Below, piece after piece: positions 31,847-41,229 of a stretch of 64,000 nt of DNA. A program made the translations under genes and the position numbers. Each line of letters begins with the position of its first letter. The stretch's first letter is position 1. Source of the stretch: Pythium myriotylum (taxonomy: Eukaryota; Oomycota; Peronosporomycetes; Pythiales; Pythiaceae); contig JALJCQ010000004.1 in the NCBI GenBank assembly GCA_023091665.1, forward strand, positions 558,001-622,000. The letters are read 5' to 3'. Below the pieces are notes generated by a model, which was given only the letters and a program-made list of their open reading frames with translations, made no database searches and had not been told where the DNA came from.

Positions 31847-32194
31847 ATGTTCAAGATCATCACCATTGTCGCCACGCTTGTTGGCGTTGGCGTTTATGGA
31901 TACTCGACGGCCTTCTGCCCACAGTCGGAGATCAACAAGCTCGCGGTCCTTGCAGTCACCAATGGAAACGATATCATTCAGTGCCAACAAGTATCGCACT
32001 GGCAGTTCATCCCGCCAGTCGCTGAACCCACGGATGCCCAACGCCAAAAAATATGCAGCAACGGTAACTGCAAGAACCTTTTCAGTGCTGTGAAATTACT
32101 GCACCCGCATGATTGCTTCCTCTCGCTCAGCAACAACACCAAGGGTGTCAACGTCCAGAAGCTCGTGGATGATTTGAAGTGCTTTGGAAACTAG
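31847..32194 (+). CDS. Elicitin 5 (divergent subtype)
   Basis: 115 residues. Signal peptide to about 18 (MFKIITIVATLVGVGVYG). Cysteines in FCPQ, IQCQ, ICSN, NCKN, DCFL and KCFGN. The otherwise constant ASGW is replaced by VSHW (SHWQFIPPVAEPT), a change inside the most conserved stretch of the set. It is closest to elicitin 4. Codon third positions are less GC-rich than in elicitins 3, 6 and 7. Confidence 0.9.
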   Translation: MFKIITIVATLVGVGVYGYSTAFCPQSEINKLAVLAVTNGNDIIQCQQVSHWQFIPPVAEPTDAQRQKICSNGNCKNLFSAVKLLHPHDCFLSLSNNTKGVNVQKLVDDLKCFGN

Positions 32195-34033
32195 GCCACT
32201 CGGCCACTTCATGTCGTCTCGCTCGACCATCAATCTCTCGTCCTCGCTCCATCAATAGGCATCACAAAACTGTCTATTGGTTTGAACGGTGTATTTTTCA
32301 CCACTTTAATACACCTGTTCATCTAGCGTTCCAACTTTTGTTATTTATGCAAAAGTAACGCTCCTTAGCTATTAGGGATCACGTCGTCGATCTCAAAAGA
32401 GTTCTCTTCGGAACGAAACACGCAAATCTTCGACCTACTCCAGTTTCTCCCAGCCTTGTTCCAAGGATCACCTCAGGGCGGCCATTCACTGGTGACGAGA
32501 GGCACCATGCACGAAAGGCCGCCCACGGCGCAGGAAGATCGTCGAGCTCGAGCGCCAAGGCCGCGCTCCGTCAAACTCGGGGCTACAGAACACCATGAAG
32601 GGAATCGACAACGCGTGCGTCGATTGGAGCAAAGAACACACGAAGCTGTTCTAGCATGCAACGACTAAAGGCTTCGGCTGGCACCTGCGCCAAACACGTG
32701 CCAGAGCAAAACGGTGCAGCAACTGCTCTGGCTCGTGTGAAGGGCTCATGATGCCATGGCCACTGCGCTGGCCATCTACGCGACGGAGATCACTCGAACG
32801 AGCCACGTTCACCACCCCACAGACAGATCTCGCCAGGCAGGCCTGCCTCAGCTCGTCGATTGCGATTTACAGACCTGGCATTTCTGCCAAGTTGACCCAC
32901 GGTAATTTCAGGAACGCTTAGAGCTCCAGCTAATATAGTGCATTGATTGTGCTCACTAGAGGAAGGCCCATAGCAGCATGCAATGCGCGCTTAAAGACGC
33001 AGACGCTGCTCATGCGTTGGCTCGCGCAAGGTAGCTACGTCGGTTACTGGCGACCGACTGCCATTCGTGGCAGTCAAGGCGCTGACTTCGCAGATCTCTG
33101 CCGTAGGAAATGAAGTCGTCAGGCCTGGTCATGGTGAAGTCAAAATCTTGCAGGTTTTTTGTGTGACTTGCGCACAAAATGGCTACATCGATGTGTACCA
33201 CATCATCGACTGACTCGTCTCCTCAATCCCGTCAGAGCAAGTCATCCCGCCGGAGTGGATAGTCGTCGTAAGCTTGGATTTGGTCCTCTCTACTGTAGTG
33301 GATCATAACAATAGTCAACCGCCCGGTGATCACTACAGGCGTGCTGCCCGTGACGATGTGGTTCAATGATGGATGATGACGTCACGAGATCGATCCGGCG
33401 TCACGCGATCCCCTCCAGCTGACCTTGGGCCTCAACTTCAATGCTTTGGCATTCAAGAAGTGGCTCTCAGTGTTGAAGTTTGTATTTTTTTTCGTGAAAC
33501 AAGAATCGAAGCAGCCTGGCCGCTCCTATCGACCCCCCCCAAAGTTCTGATCTTCAGTGTGCCATCGAAGTAAGTTGAAGAGATCATGGTCCTGTCCCAG
33601 CGGGCACCAGTGCGAAATATACGTTATTTCGAGGGGCGTTGCCCGAAAACGATACTCGTAGCACGAGAAATCCGGGCACTTTCGCTTCGAATGTTGCAGT
33701 ATACAGGGGACGAGTCTCGAGTCTCGAGTCATCACGCTGTGCCACGCTGTGATGGAACGGGAAATTGCACTTTCGCTTTGGTATCCGGGCTCTCACGATC
33801 ACCACCGAGTCATCGTGACGCGCTAATAGTGACCTCAAAGTTTACTGCACGCCCGTGGGAATCACGGGTCACCCTCTTGGGTCTCATCATGGCCCGTCAA
33901 CCGCCTGCGCAGGAGGGAGTACGACCCACCTTGCATTCCTCTCAGGCCAGAGATTCCTTTTCCGGCGGAACAAGCTCTTCTCATTCTCGGATTTTCCAGC
34001 TTCTCCACATTCTTCCTCCTCACCACCACCACC
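32195..34033. other. Spacer between elicitins 5 and 6
   Basis: No intact gene. 32500-32940 looks like a decayed coding stretch; its end (32780-32940) is homologous to 7050-7200. A GGCTACAT motif is at 33181-33205, and a CTCGAGT-type short tandem repeat lies at about 33710-33735. Confidence 0.5.
33981..34003 (+). promoter_or_regulatory. Initiator-type promoter of elicitin 6
   Basis: TCATTCTCGG then ATTTTCCAGCTTC, 53 bp before the ATG; the closest match to the set consensus. Confidence 0.78.
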
Positions 34034-34411
34034 ATGTTCAAGACCACCGCCGTCCTCGCCGCCGTTGCCGCCGCCACCGTCTCGGGCTACGCCACGTACC
34101 CAGACTTTTGCCCCCAGTCGGAGCTTACCAAGCTCGCTGGTGTCGTCGTGACCAACGGCAACGATCTCCTCTCGTGCCAGACCGCCTCGGGCTGGACCTT
34201 CATCCCGCCAACGGCTGAGCCAACAGCCACTCAGGAGATCACGATGTGCAACACCCAGAGCTGCAAGAACCTCCTCACCGCTGTCCAGGCCCTTCAGCCG
34301 TCGGACTGCTTTCTTTCGCTCTCGAACAACGAGAAGGGCATCAACGCCAAGAAGCTCGTGGACGAGTTCCCAACTTTCTGCGCTGTCTTCGCTAACGCGA
34401 CCCGATTCTAA
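34034..34411 (+). CDS. Elicitin 6
   Basis: 125 residues. Signal peptide to about 18, then cysteines in FCPQ, LSCQ, MCNT, SCKN, DCFL and TFC. The first half resembles elicitin 3 (TNGNDLL, PPTAEPT). The second half (NTQSCKNLLTAVQALQPSDC) is shared with elicitin 7. A short tail (AVFANATRF) follows the last Cys and includes an NAT glycosylation site. Confidence 0.93.
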   Translation: MFKTTAVLAAVAAATVSGYATYPDFCPQSELTKLAGVVVTNGNDLLSCQTASGWTFIPPTAEPTATQEITMCNTQSCKNLLTAVQALQPSDCFLSLSNNEKGINAKKLVDEFPTFCAVFANATRF

Positions 34412-35589
34412 GTCCACACACTTGGAGCGGCCTGCCTGTCTAGGTTTGCAGCCTCTTCCTAATGCGGTAATGCATCTAGTCTCATTGTCTTTCTTATTTC
34501 CTTGGTTGATAGTTTCTAAACACATCCTTCTCCACAAACGGAGTTGAGTCCATATCGAGTCCGCCCTCCCTGGCCTCCTCAACATGGTGTTGAGTCTCTC
34601 GACGCTTGTCATTGACCTGTCATGACATAAATGTCCACTCGGCGGGAGAGGCCAAGTCACCATCCATCATCTTGACCACTCGCTCTTCCGCGGCAGCCAG
34701 ACTGCCGAGACGCCATTCAGCCAATTCAGCGTGAATGGCAGTTGGGACACGCACTGCGTGACGCGTAGGACCTGGCGTCACGAAAGCCGGCTGATCAGGA
34801 TCCTCCGCGCATTTTCCAAGACAGACTCGACGAGTTCTAGAACTTGCCCGCCATAGTGGCACGCTGAGGCTTCGCCAAACTTCCCATCGATGCCGTGACG
34901 CCACGCACTTGTCTAGCTCAAAGGATTCGCTGATGCCGTCGGCGTCAAGCCATCACCTGGATAAGAGTGTGCGATTGGTGGATAATCCGAGCTTATCCGT
35001 GTCAACTCAGCGCGACGAGATTATCGAAGCGAGTGAGTCCTCTCTCAGAATGACGCGGTGATAGATTCCTTGGGTGCCTTGTCAGATTGCGCATCCAGAG
35101 ACCCGAGTCCTGGTAGGACCACACGCGAGAGCTTACACCGAGTACTGTTCACCTCGATGCGAGTACTGTATTGATGGAGGATACTATTTCTGGACTCAAG
35201 ACACCACCGCGAGTTACAGTATGTATCATCGCAGAAACACACCTCAACGGGGCTTTTTCGTTCAAGAATCGATCAGAGTCGAGAGTCGCGAGGGGCACAA
35301 GGGCCGCGACCGAAGCCTGGAGAGGAGCTGCTCGACAGCCAACGTCCACTGGCCCGGCTATGTGCGGATACCATTGTAGTGTGATGCCTTCTAAGAACCA
35401 AAATCAGGTGATACTGAGTAGGGTCCATACAAATAAAGGTATGTTCAACTCCCTTGTTCAAGGTAATCCTACCTCGATTTGCAATTTGCCAAGGGATCGG
35501 CCCTGGGACAATTGTGGCATCACGTATCCTCTGACAGAGCCAATGACATGTTCCGTGTTCAGCCTCTGCGCCTTCCTCGCGGTGGGGAT

Positions 35590-35654
35590 CCCTCAAGGAA
35601 TCCTGGATCAGCCCGATTGGGACCCAATCGGGCTGATCCAGGATTCCTTGAGGG
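35590..35654. repeat. Perfect 65-bp palindrome, one-base centre
   Basis: Two 32-base arms around A35622, with no mismatch; arms begin CCCTCAAGGAATCC. Confidence 0.95.
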
Positions 35655-35687
35655 TCATGGAGACCCAATCATTGGGTCTCCATGACC
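35653..35687. repeat. Perfect 35-bp palindrome, one-base centre
   Basis: Two 17-base arms around C35670, with no mismatch. It overlaps the previous palindrome by two bases, repeating the abutting arrangement at 28780-28899. Confidence 0.95.
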
Positions 35688-35818
35688 AAACAGCTTTGTC
35701 AGGACGATCGGTCTTATGTACATTCTGAACAGGCTTTGTCCAAAGAGGCGGAGAGGTCACGAGTTCATCCCTTGCATCCAGCCATTGACCCGTTCAGATC
35801 CACCTTCCTGATAGCTCT

Positions 35819-35841
35819 TCATTCTCGGATTTCCCAGCTTC
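35819..35841 (+). promoter_or_regulatory. Initiator-type promoter of elicitin 7
   Basis: TCATTCTCGG then ATTTCCCAGCTTC, 45 bp before the ATG. Confidence 0.75.
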
Positions 35842-35863
35842 ACTCCACTTCTCCTCCTCAACC

Positions 35864-36244
35864 ATGTTCAAGACCACCGCCGTCCTCGCCGCCGTCGCCG
35901 CCGCCACCGTCTCGGGCTACGCCACCTACCCGAGCTTCTGCCCGCAGTCGGAGCTGAACAAGCTCGCCGCTGTCGTCGGCACGAACGCGCTTGACCTTCT
36001 CTCGTGCCAGACCGCTTCGGGCTGGACCTTCATCCCGCCGAACGCCGAGCCGACCATCCCCCAGGAGATCACGATGTGCAACACCCAGAGCTGCAAGAAC
36101 CTCCTCACCGCTGTCCAGGCTCTTCAGCCGTCGGACTGCTTCCTCTCGCTCTCGAACAACGAGAAGGGCATCAACGCCAAGAAGCTCGTCGATGAGTTCC
36201 CGAGCTTCTGCGCGGTCTTCGGCAACGTCACGATCACTGCTTAA
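35864..36244 (+). CDS. Elicitin 7 (mosaic)
   Basis: 126 residues. Signal peptide to about 18; cysteines in FCPQ, LSCQ, MCNT, SCKN, DCFL and SFC. The first half up to PPNAEPTIPQEI is that of the 8401/12775 pair. The second half, from MCNTQSCKNLL to FCAVF, is that of elicitin 6. The switch occurs around the third cysteine. A short tail with an NVT glycosylation site follows the sixth Cys. Last gene of the array. Confidence 0.93.
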   Translation: MFKTTAVLAAVAAATVSGYATYPSFCPQSELNKLAAVVGTNALDLLSCQTASGWTFIPPNAEPTIPQEITMCNTQSCKNLLTAVQALQPSDCFLSLSNNEKGINAKKLVDEFPSFCAVFGNVTITA

Positions 36245-37513
36245 ATAGCAATCGCGTTGCATACTCGGACTGATCGCGACTCGCTTTGAAATCTGCCGGT
36301 CACTCCGATTTCCATCCATAGTTAATATCACGTCGTGTTCATTTGATGCAAATGCGTTCTGTTCGTTGACGTCGCTGATGAATATCATCACAGCGGCATC
36401 ACTTGCAAATGTCGTTTATGGTGCGAGTACACTAGCGTTCCCAACACTATGCAGGCGAGTTACCACAGGATTCGTCTCCGGCACTGCTCCTGTCACGACC
36501 ACGTAGTATAAACATGTGCTAGTAGTATGCGTCAGTTCGATGTTGCTCGCTGTTTATAAGCAGCTCCAGCCAGAAGACTTGCGTGACCGAGGGTGTTCTG
36601 ATCACCATCGAAGCACCGGAACTGAGACATGGGTGTCTTGCGGTGGTCGATCCAGTTTGCTACCGAACAATACTGTACAGTACTCGTTGATTCCATTGCC
36701 CACTCGCAGCTCCTACATAACGTCACGTTGACGGGCTTCAGAACACTTCGCGACGCATTGACAACTCTTCGCGATCCATTGGCAACACTTCGCGGTCCCA
36801 TCAGCAACTCCGAGACTGGAGAAATGGCTACATATTTCAAGAATTCTATTGGTTAATATCCAGTGATTTGGTGCCAAAATCCCGTTGGCACCTTGCTGGG
36901 TCGAGTTGAAAATACTGCGAGTGTACGGCGAGACCAACGGTAGACAGGAAAGTTGTCCATTTCATTTTCTTCGTGGCTAAAGTGTCGTTTCAACAGTGAG
37001 TGGTGATTCGTGTCTGATGCGACAGGAGGACAATCCCGATGGCCAACCATGCGACCCCCAACCACGCTGAACAAGTCAGGAGTACGTCATACATGTAATG
37101 GCGAGGCGAATAGCCACAGCGAAGACACTTCACTTCGTAGTATGCGTACTGAGGCTCTGCGATGATAAATAATAGAAGGAAGCGAAGTGTCGAGATCGAA
37201 TCACGCCCCAGGACACTCGAATCGCGTTAGAATAAGTCCAAACGGCTCAGGTAGCTTTTCAAGTACGTGTAGAAAGGCTCGGTGACTTACGATACGGTTC
37301 TTTGACGAACAACCAAGACAATACCCAGTTCAATTGTCTCTACGATGGACAGTTGGGAATTCCAAGATGGCTACATTTATGTACGTCACTTCAACATAGT
37401 GTTGTCCACACCATGATCCCACTGCTTCAATCCGAACTTAGCACGGCAAGGCGAACCTAGTGATCTTTCTTCCCCCTTCCACATCATCAGAGCAGCTCAC
37501 ACCAAGCCCCCCG
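36245..37513. other. Intergenic sequence between the elicitin array and PLAA
   Basis: No gene is supported. It contains a 21-bp, three-copy tandem repeat (36743-36805), a 12-bp palindrome TACTGTACAGTA near 36670, and a GGCTACAT-type motif at 37369-37390. Confidence 0.5.
36743..36805. repeat. 21-bp tandem repeat, three copies
   Basis: Units start at 36743, 36764 and 36785, each with the core CTTCGCG. The length is a multiple of three, so one frame reads as a seven-residue repeat (TLRDxLx), but that frame is only 75 codons and has no other support. Confidence 0.8.
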
Positions 37514-40269
37514 ATGGATGCTTCGGCCGCGTACCACGTCAGCGCGGAGCTCGTCGGTCACGACGGAGCGGTACGTACGTCTTCTCTGCTCTTCGGCGGG
37601 TCTGCTCGCGGTTTTTTCGCGTCCAGAGGCTCACTGGAACCGTCGCTATGTGCGATTCTGTCTCGGTCCCTAGGTGCGCTCGATCTGCGTGCTCGACAAC
37701 GATGTCATCATCACGGGCGCCATGGACACGAGCGTGTTGAGCTGGATCCGCGACCCGAATGCCAGCGAGCCCGGCGCCTACATTGAGCTGCTCAGCGCGC
37801 GTCTCTACGGCCATGAGCACTGGGTCACAGCGCTCGTGAGACTGCCGCCGAACGTTCTGGAAGCGGCGCCGGGCGGAGGCTTCATCACGGGCTCGATGGA
37901 CAAAGCCGTGCGCGTGTTCTCGCTCGAAGGCACGCTCATCTCGATTCTGCGCGGCCACGAAGGCGGCGTGATCTCGCTCGCTTTCACTGGCGATGGCAAG
38001 CAGTTGATCTCGGGAAGCTGGGACGGCACGGCCCGCGTCTGGGACCTGCACACGTCCAAGTGTCTCCACACGCTCAGCGGCCATGAGAATGGCGTCTGCG
38101 TGCTTGGACTGCCTGACGGTGTGATCGTGACGGGCTCGACAGGACGACAGGAAGGCAACAGCGTCGTAGACTTTCAGCTCCGATTCTGGAAGGACTTTGC
38201 GCTGACCAAGACTGTGCGGGACCATGCCGGACCGATTCGACAGCTCGCAGTGGTGCCGAACATCGGATTCGTGTCGTGCTCAAACGATGGGTGAGTTCCG
38301 TGGAGGCTGTATTACAGACGAATGGTGGCTCAAGAGCATTTTGAATTTGCAGATCAGTCAAGGTCCGCACGCTGGATGGCGATGTCATTGCTCAAGTGCA
38401 GCACCCCTTGAACGCTGAAGGCAAGCCTGGCTTTGTTCTCGGAGTGTCTGTACTCCCGGACAACAAGATAGTTTCCGCGAGCGAGGACTGCACAGCTCGA
38501 GTCTGGACAATCGACGGCACGTTGATCCAAACGATCGAGCACCCTGGCGGCCTGTGGTGCGTTACCGCACTCCCAAATGGCGACTTTGTCACTGGGTGCG
38601 ACGACAAAACGGCACGGATTTTCACAAGTGATCCGACTCGGGCATCTCCCTCTGCAAGCGCAAATTTTGAAGCCGCTGTCGCTGAGGCTAGGTTGGTGCG
38701 CGAGCGAGGACCCAGTGGTGTGGAGATTGCGAAACTCCCAGACTACGACCAGCGCGATCGCATTATTGGAAAGTCGGACGGACAAATTCAAATGTTCCGA
38801 CGGGGAACAAAGGCCTGGGCCTGTCAATGGAGTGGGCCGTCAAGCACGTGGATTGACGTAAGTTCTCCAAGATTCTACGTTGTGAACATTACTCACGTCC
38901 TCGTCTGATGTGGTTTTCGCAGATTGGTGAGGTGACAGGTACCGGAAGCGGTGGAGTTGTTGATGGAAAAGCGTACGATATGGTTATCCCCGTCGAGATT
39001 GAACAGCCAGGAGGCGTGCGAAGTCTTGAGATCGGTTACAACCAAGGCGATAACCCGTTCATGGTCGCTCAGGAGTTTATCAACAAGCACATGCTCGATC
39101 AATCGTATCTTCGCGAGATTGCGGACTATATTACTCAGCGATCTGGAGAGTATCGGCCCCCAGTCATCGGTACTGGCGATGTAGCCGCTGGCTCTACACC
39201 AGGTACCGAGACTATCAGCCAAGGTCCAAGTTTCAAGTTTTTCCCGGTTGCAGCGTATCAGACTTTTGAGACAACGAAGATTGCGAAATTGATCTCTACT
39301 GTCCGACAATTCAACGAAAAGGTACCTGAGACTCTTAAACTGAGTGATACTGAACTGAACTGGCTGGAGCAAACGTCGAAAACTGTTCAAGAGACTGCAT
39401 ACTACCACTCGAGTTCGTTCAGCGTTGCTGAGATTGGTGCTCTCAAAGCAGCAGTCGGTCGGTGGCCGACCGAACAAGTGTTTCCTCTTCTCGATTTGCT
39501 CCGCCTTGTGGTCGTTCATCCTCAAGGGCCTTCAACATTAGGCCGCGCAACCATGGAGAGCTTGATTGATAGAGTCATCCAGCTCGCGGCCCATCCGTCG
39601 TCTGAAGTACCTAATGCGACTCGTATGCTGAGTCTGCGAGTAATCTCGAATTTGTTCCTCCATAAAGAAGGACGCGATGCAATCGTTGCGAAGAAGACTG
39701 AGGTATGCTCATGCCGTTGCTGTCTGGGAATACTCAGCTGATATCGGCTGTATTTGAACAGATCCTCTCTTCACTCACAAGCTTCGCAGTGCATCGCCAA
39801 AAGACCATCGCCCTGAGCCTTTCAACACTGCTCCTCAAGTAGGTAGAAGTTCGCGACAGATCATGTTCTCTGCAATTCTGACTGGCTGTTTTCACTATAG
39901 CTTCTCAAGACTCGCGACTGAGAGTTCTGCACTATTGTCCTCAGAAGAGATCACAACCGTCGGTTCCGTCGCAATGGACGTGATTATCGGCACGAGCTCC
40001 CTCGAAGAGTTGGGTGAGGATGTCGTGCTTCGCTCTCTGGTCACGGTTGGCACTCTGGTACGTTTCGAACGGCGTTTACGCGCCCTTTCCAACCGTTTCT
40101 CACCCAAGGTTGTGCGACGACTAAGGCGTTGAAGGGAGACCAAACGGTCAAGAACGCGTTTGCTGCGCTCGTGAACGTGTTCACAGCGTCCAAGGCCCAG
40201 CAGATCCAGCCGATGGCGTCAGCCTCGGCGTGCCTCGACGAGCTCACTCAATGCGTCGCGCTAATCTAG
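37514..40269 (+). CDS. PLAA: PLAA / Ufd3 (Doa1) ubiquitin-binding protein
   Basis: Seven exons: 37514-37570, 37674-38290, 38353-38857, 38923-39702, 39762-39838, 39901-40057 and 40126-40269, giving 778 residues (human PLAA 795). Residues 1-300 form a WD40 propeller (GHDGAVRSICVL, GSWDGTARVWDL, SGHENGV, SASEDCTARVWTIDG). About 370-470 is the PFU ubiquitin-binding domain (KAYDMVIPVEIE, LEIGYNQGDNPFMVAQEFI). About 490-778 is the PUL domain, a run of helical repeats that binds the AAA ATPase p97/Cdc48. The protein helps p97 to sort ubiquitylated proteins and maintain ubiquitin levels. All seven exons join in frame with GT-AG borders. It converges with the gene at 40567 with 297 bp between stops. 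Confidence 0.95.
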
Positions 40270-40566
40270 AGCCAAGACACGAGCCAAACTGCGGTGGGTG
40301 GACTCATACAGACGATCGCTCATGTTTTTTGTGTGGCCGGCCGCCCTTTCGAAAGGGGGTCGGCGCTTAAATAATTTCCTGCGGCAGTTTGCCTCCCTGC
40401 CGCGTCCAAACGTACATATCTGTCGATGGAGAACCCCACATCTTCGTCGAGGATCTTCTTTTTCTTTTCTTCTTTCTCCCACCCCGAACCATGATGATGT
40501 CTCGAGAGAGAGCGAGAGAAAGAGCTTGGCTTTCGTATGATAGATACTGCATTGCGTCGATATATA

Positions 40567-41229
40567 TCACGGAGACTTGAGGCTTCCGGCTCGTCCGACC
40601 GAGCTCACGACGAGATCTCGAAAGCGGATGCGGAGCGGCGACGAGATGTCGAGGCTGCGACGGCAGAAATACTCGACGCTCGCGTTCCACGAGGACGCGG
40701 CGCGTCTCGCGAGCGGGTCCGAGGACGCCGCGGGCGCCTCGGCGGCCTTGGCGGCGCCTCTCGCGGGGCCCGAGGACGAGCGCTGGAGCGTGGCGCTCGC
40801 GCCCAGTCGCGTCGGGATCTCGATCGAGCTGCTGCGGCTCGTCGCGAAGAGCGAGACGCGCGTGCTGTCGCTCTTCTTCTTCTCGTCGTCGTCATCTTCC
40901 GCGGCGCAGAGGCTCTTGAAGCCGCGGTCGGGCAGCAGCACGCTGTCGACCGACGAGAACGACTTGGCGCGCTTGGCGAGCGGGCGCACGCGCGGCGTGG
41001 CGCAGCAACTGTCGTCCGAGCTCTTGCGCTTGCGGCGGCCGTTGAAGTCGAAGCTCATGGGCTTGTCGTCGGGCGCCAGCGCGTCGCGCTGCAGCAGCGC
41101 GGCCATCGGGTTGGGCGGCCGCTCGTCCTGCAGCGAGAGGCGCGCGTCGAGCTCTTCCTCGAACTCGAACATCATGTCCTCGTCGATGCCTTCGTCCTCG
41201 GTCGAGCAGTCATGAGCGACATCGTTCAT
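40567..41229 (-). CDS. Serine-rich protein of unknown function
   Basis: 220 residues from MNDVAHDCS. The N-terminal acidic stretch (STEDEGIDEDMMFEFEEELD) could form a short helix of activation-domain type. A basic patch (NGRRKRKSS) resembles a nuclear localisation signal, followed by an acidic/Lys patch and a Ser/Ala-rich C-terminal half. No known domain. The frame is open further upstream to 41634, but that part is low-complexity and runs through probable 5' leader, so the inner Met was preferred. A nuclear regulator is a guess. Confidence 0.6.
   Translation of the reverse strand: MNDVAHDCSTEDEGIDEDMMFEFEEELDARLSLQDERPPNPMAALLQRDALAPDDKPMSFDFNGRRKRKSSDDSCCATPRVRPLAKRAKSFSSVDSVLLPDRGFKSLCAAEDDDDEKKKSDSTRVSLFATSRSSSIEIPTRLGASATLQRSSSGPARGAAKAAEAPAASSDPLARRAASSWNASVEYFCRRSLDISSPLRIRFRDLVVSSVGRAGSLKSP

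Larger units (their letters stand above)
34412..35863. other. Spacer between elicitins 6 and 7
   Basis: A 94-codon minus-strand frame at 34620-34904 looks protein-like in composition but has no recognised domain and may be an old repeat fragment. Two overlapping perfect palindromes lie at 35590-35687. Confidence 0.5.
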
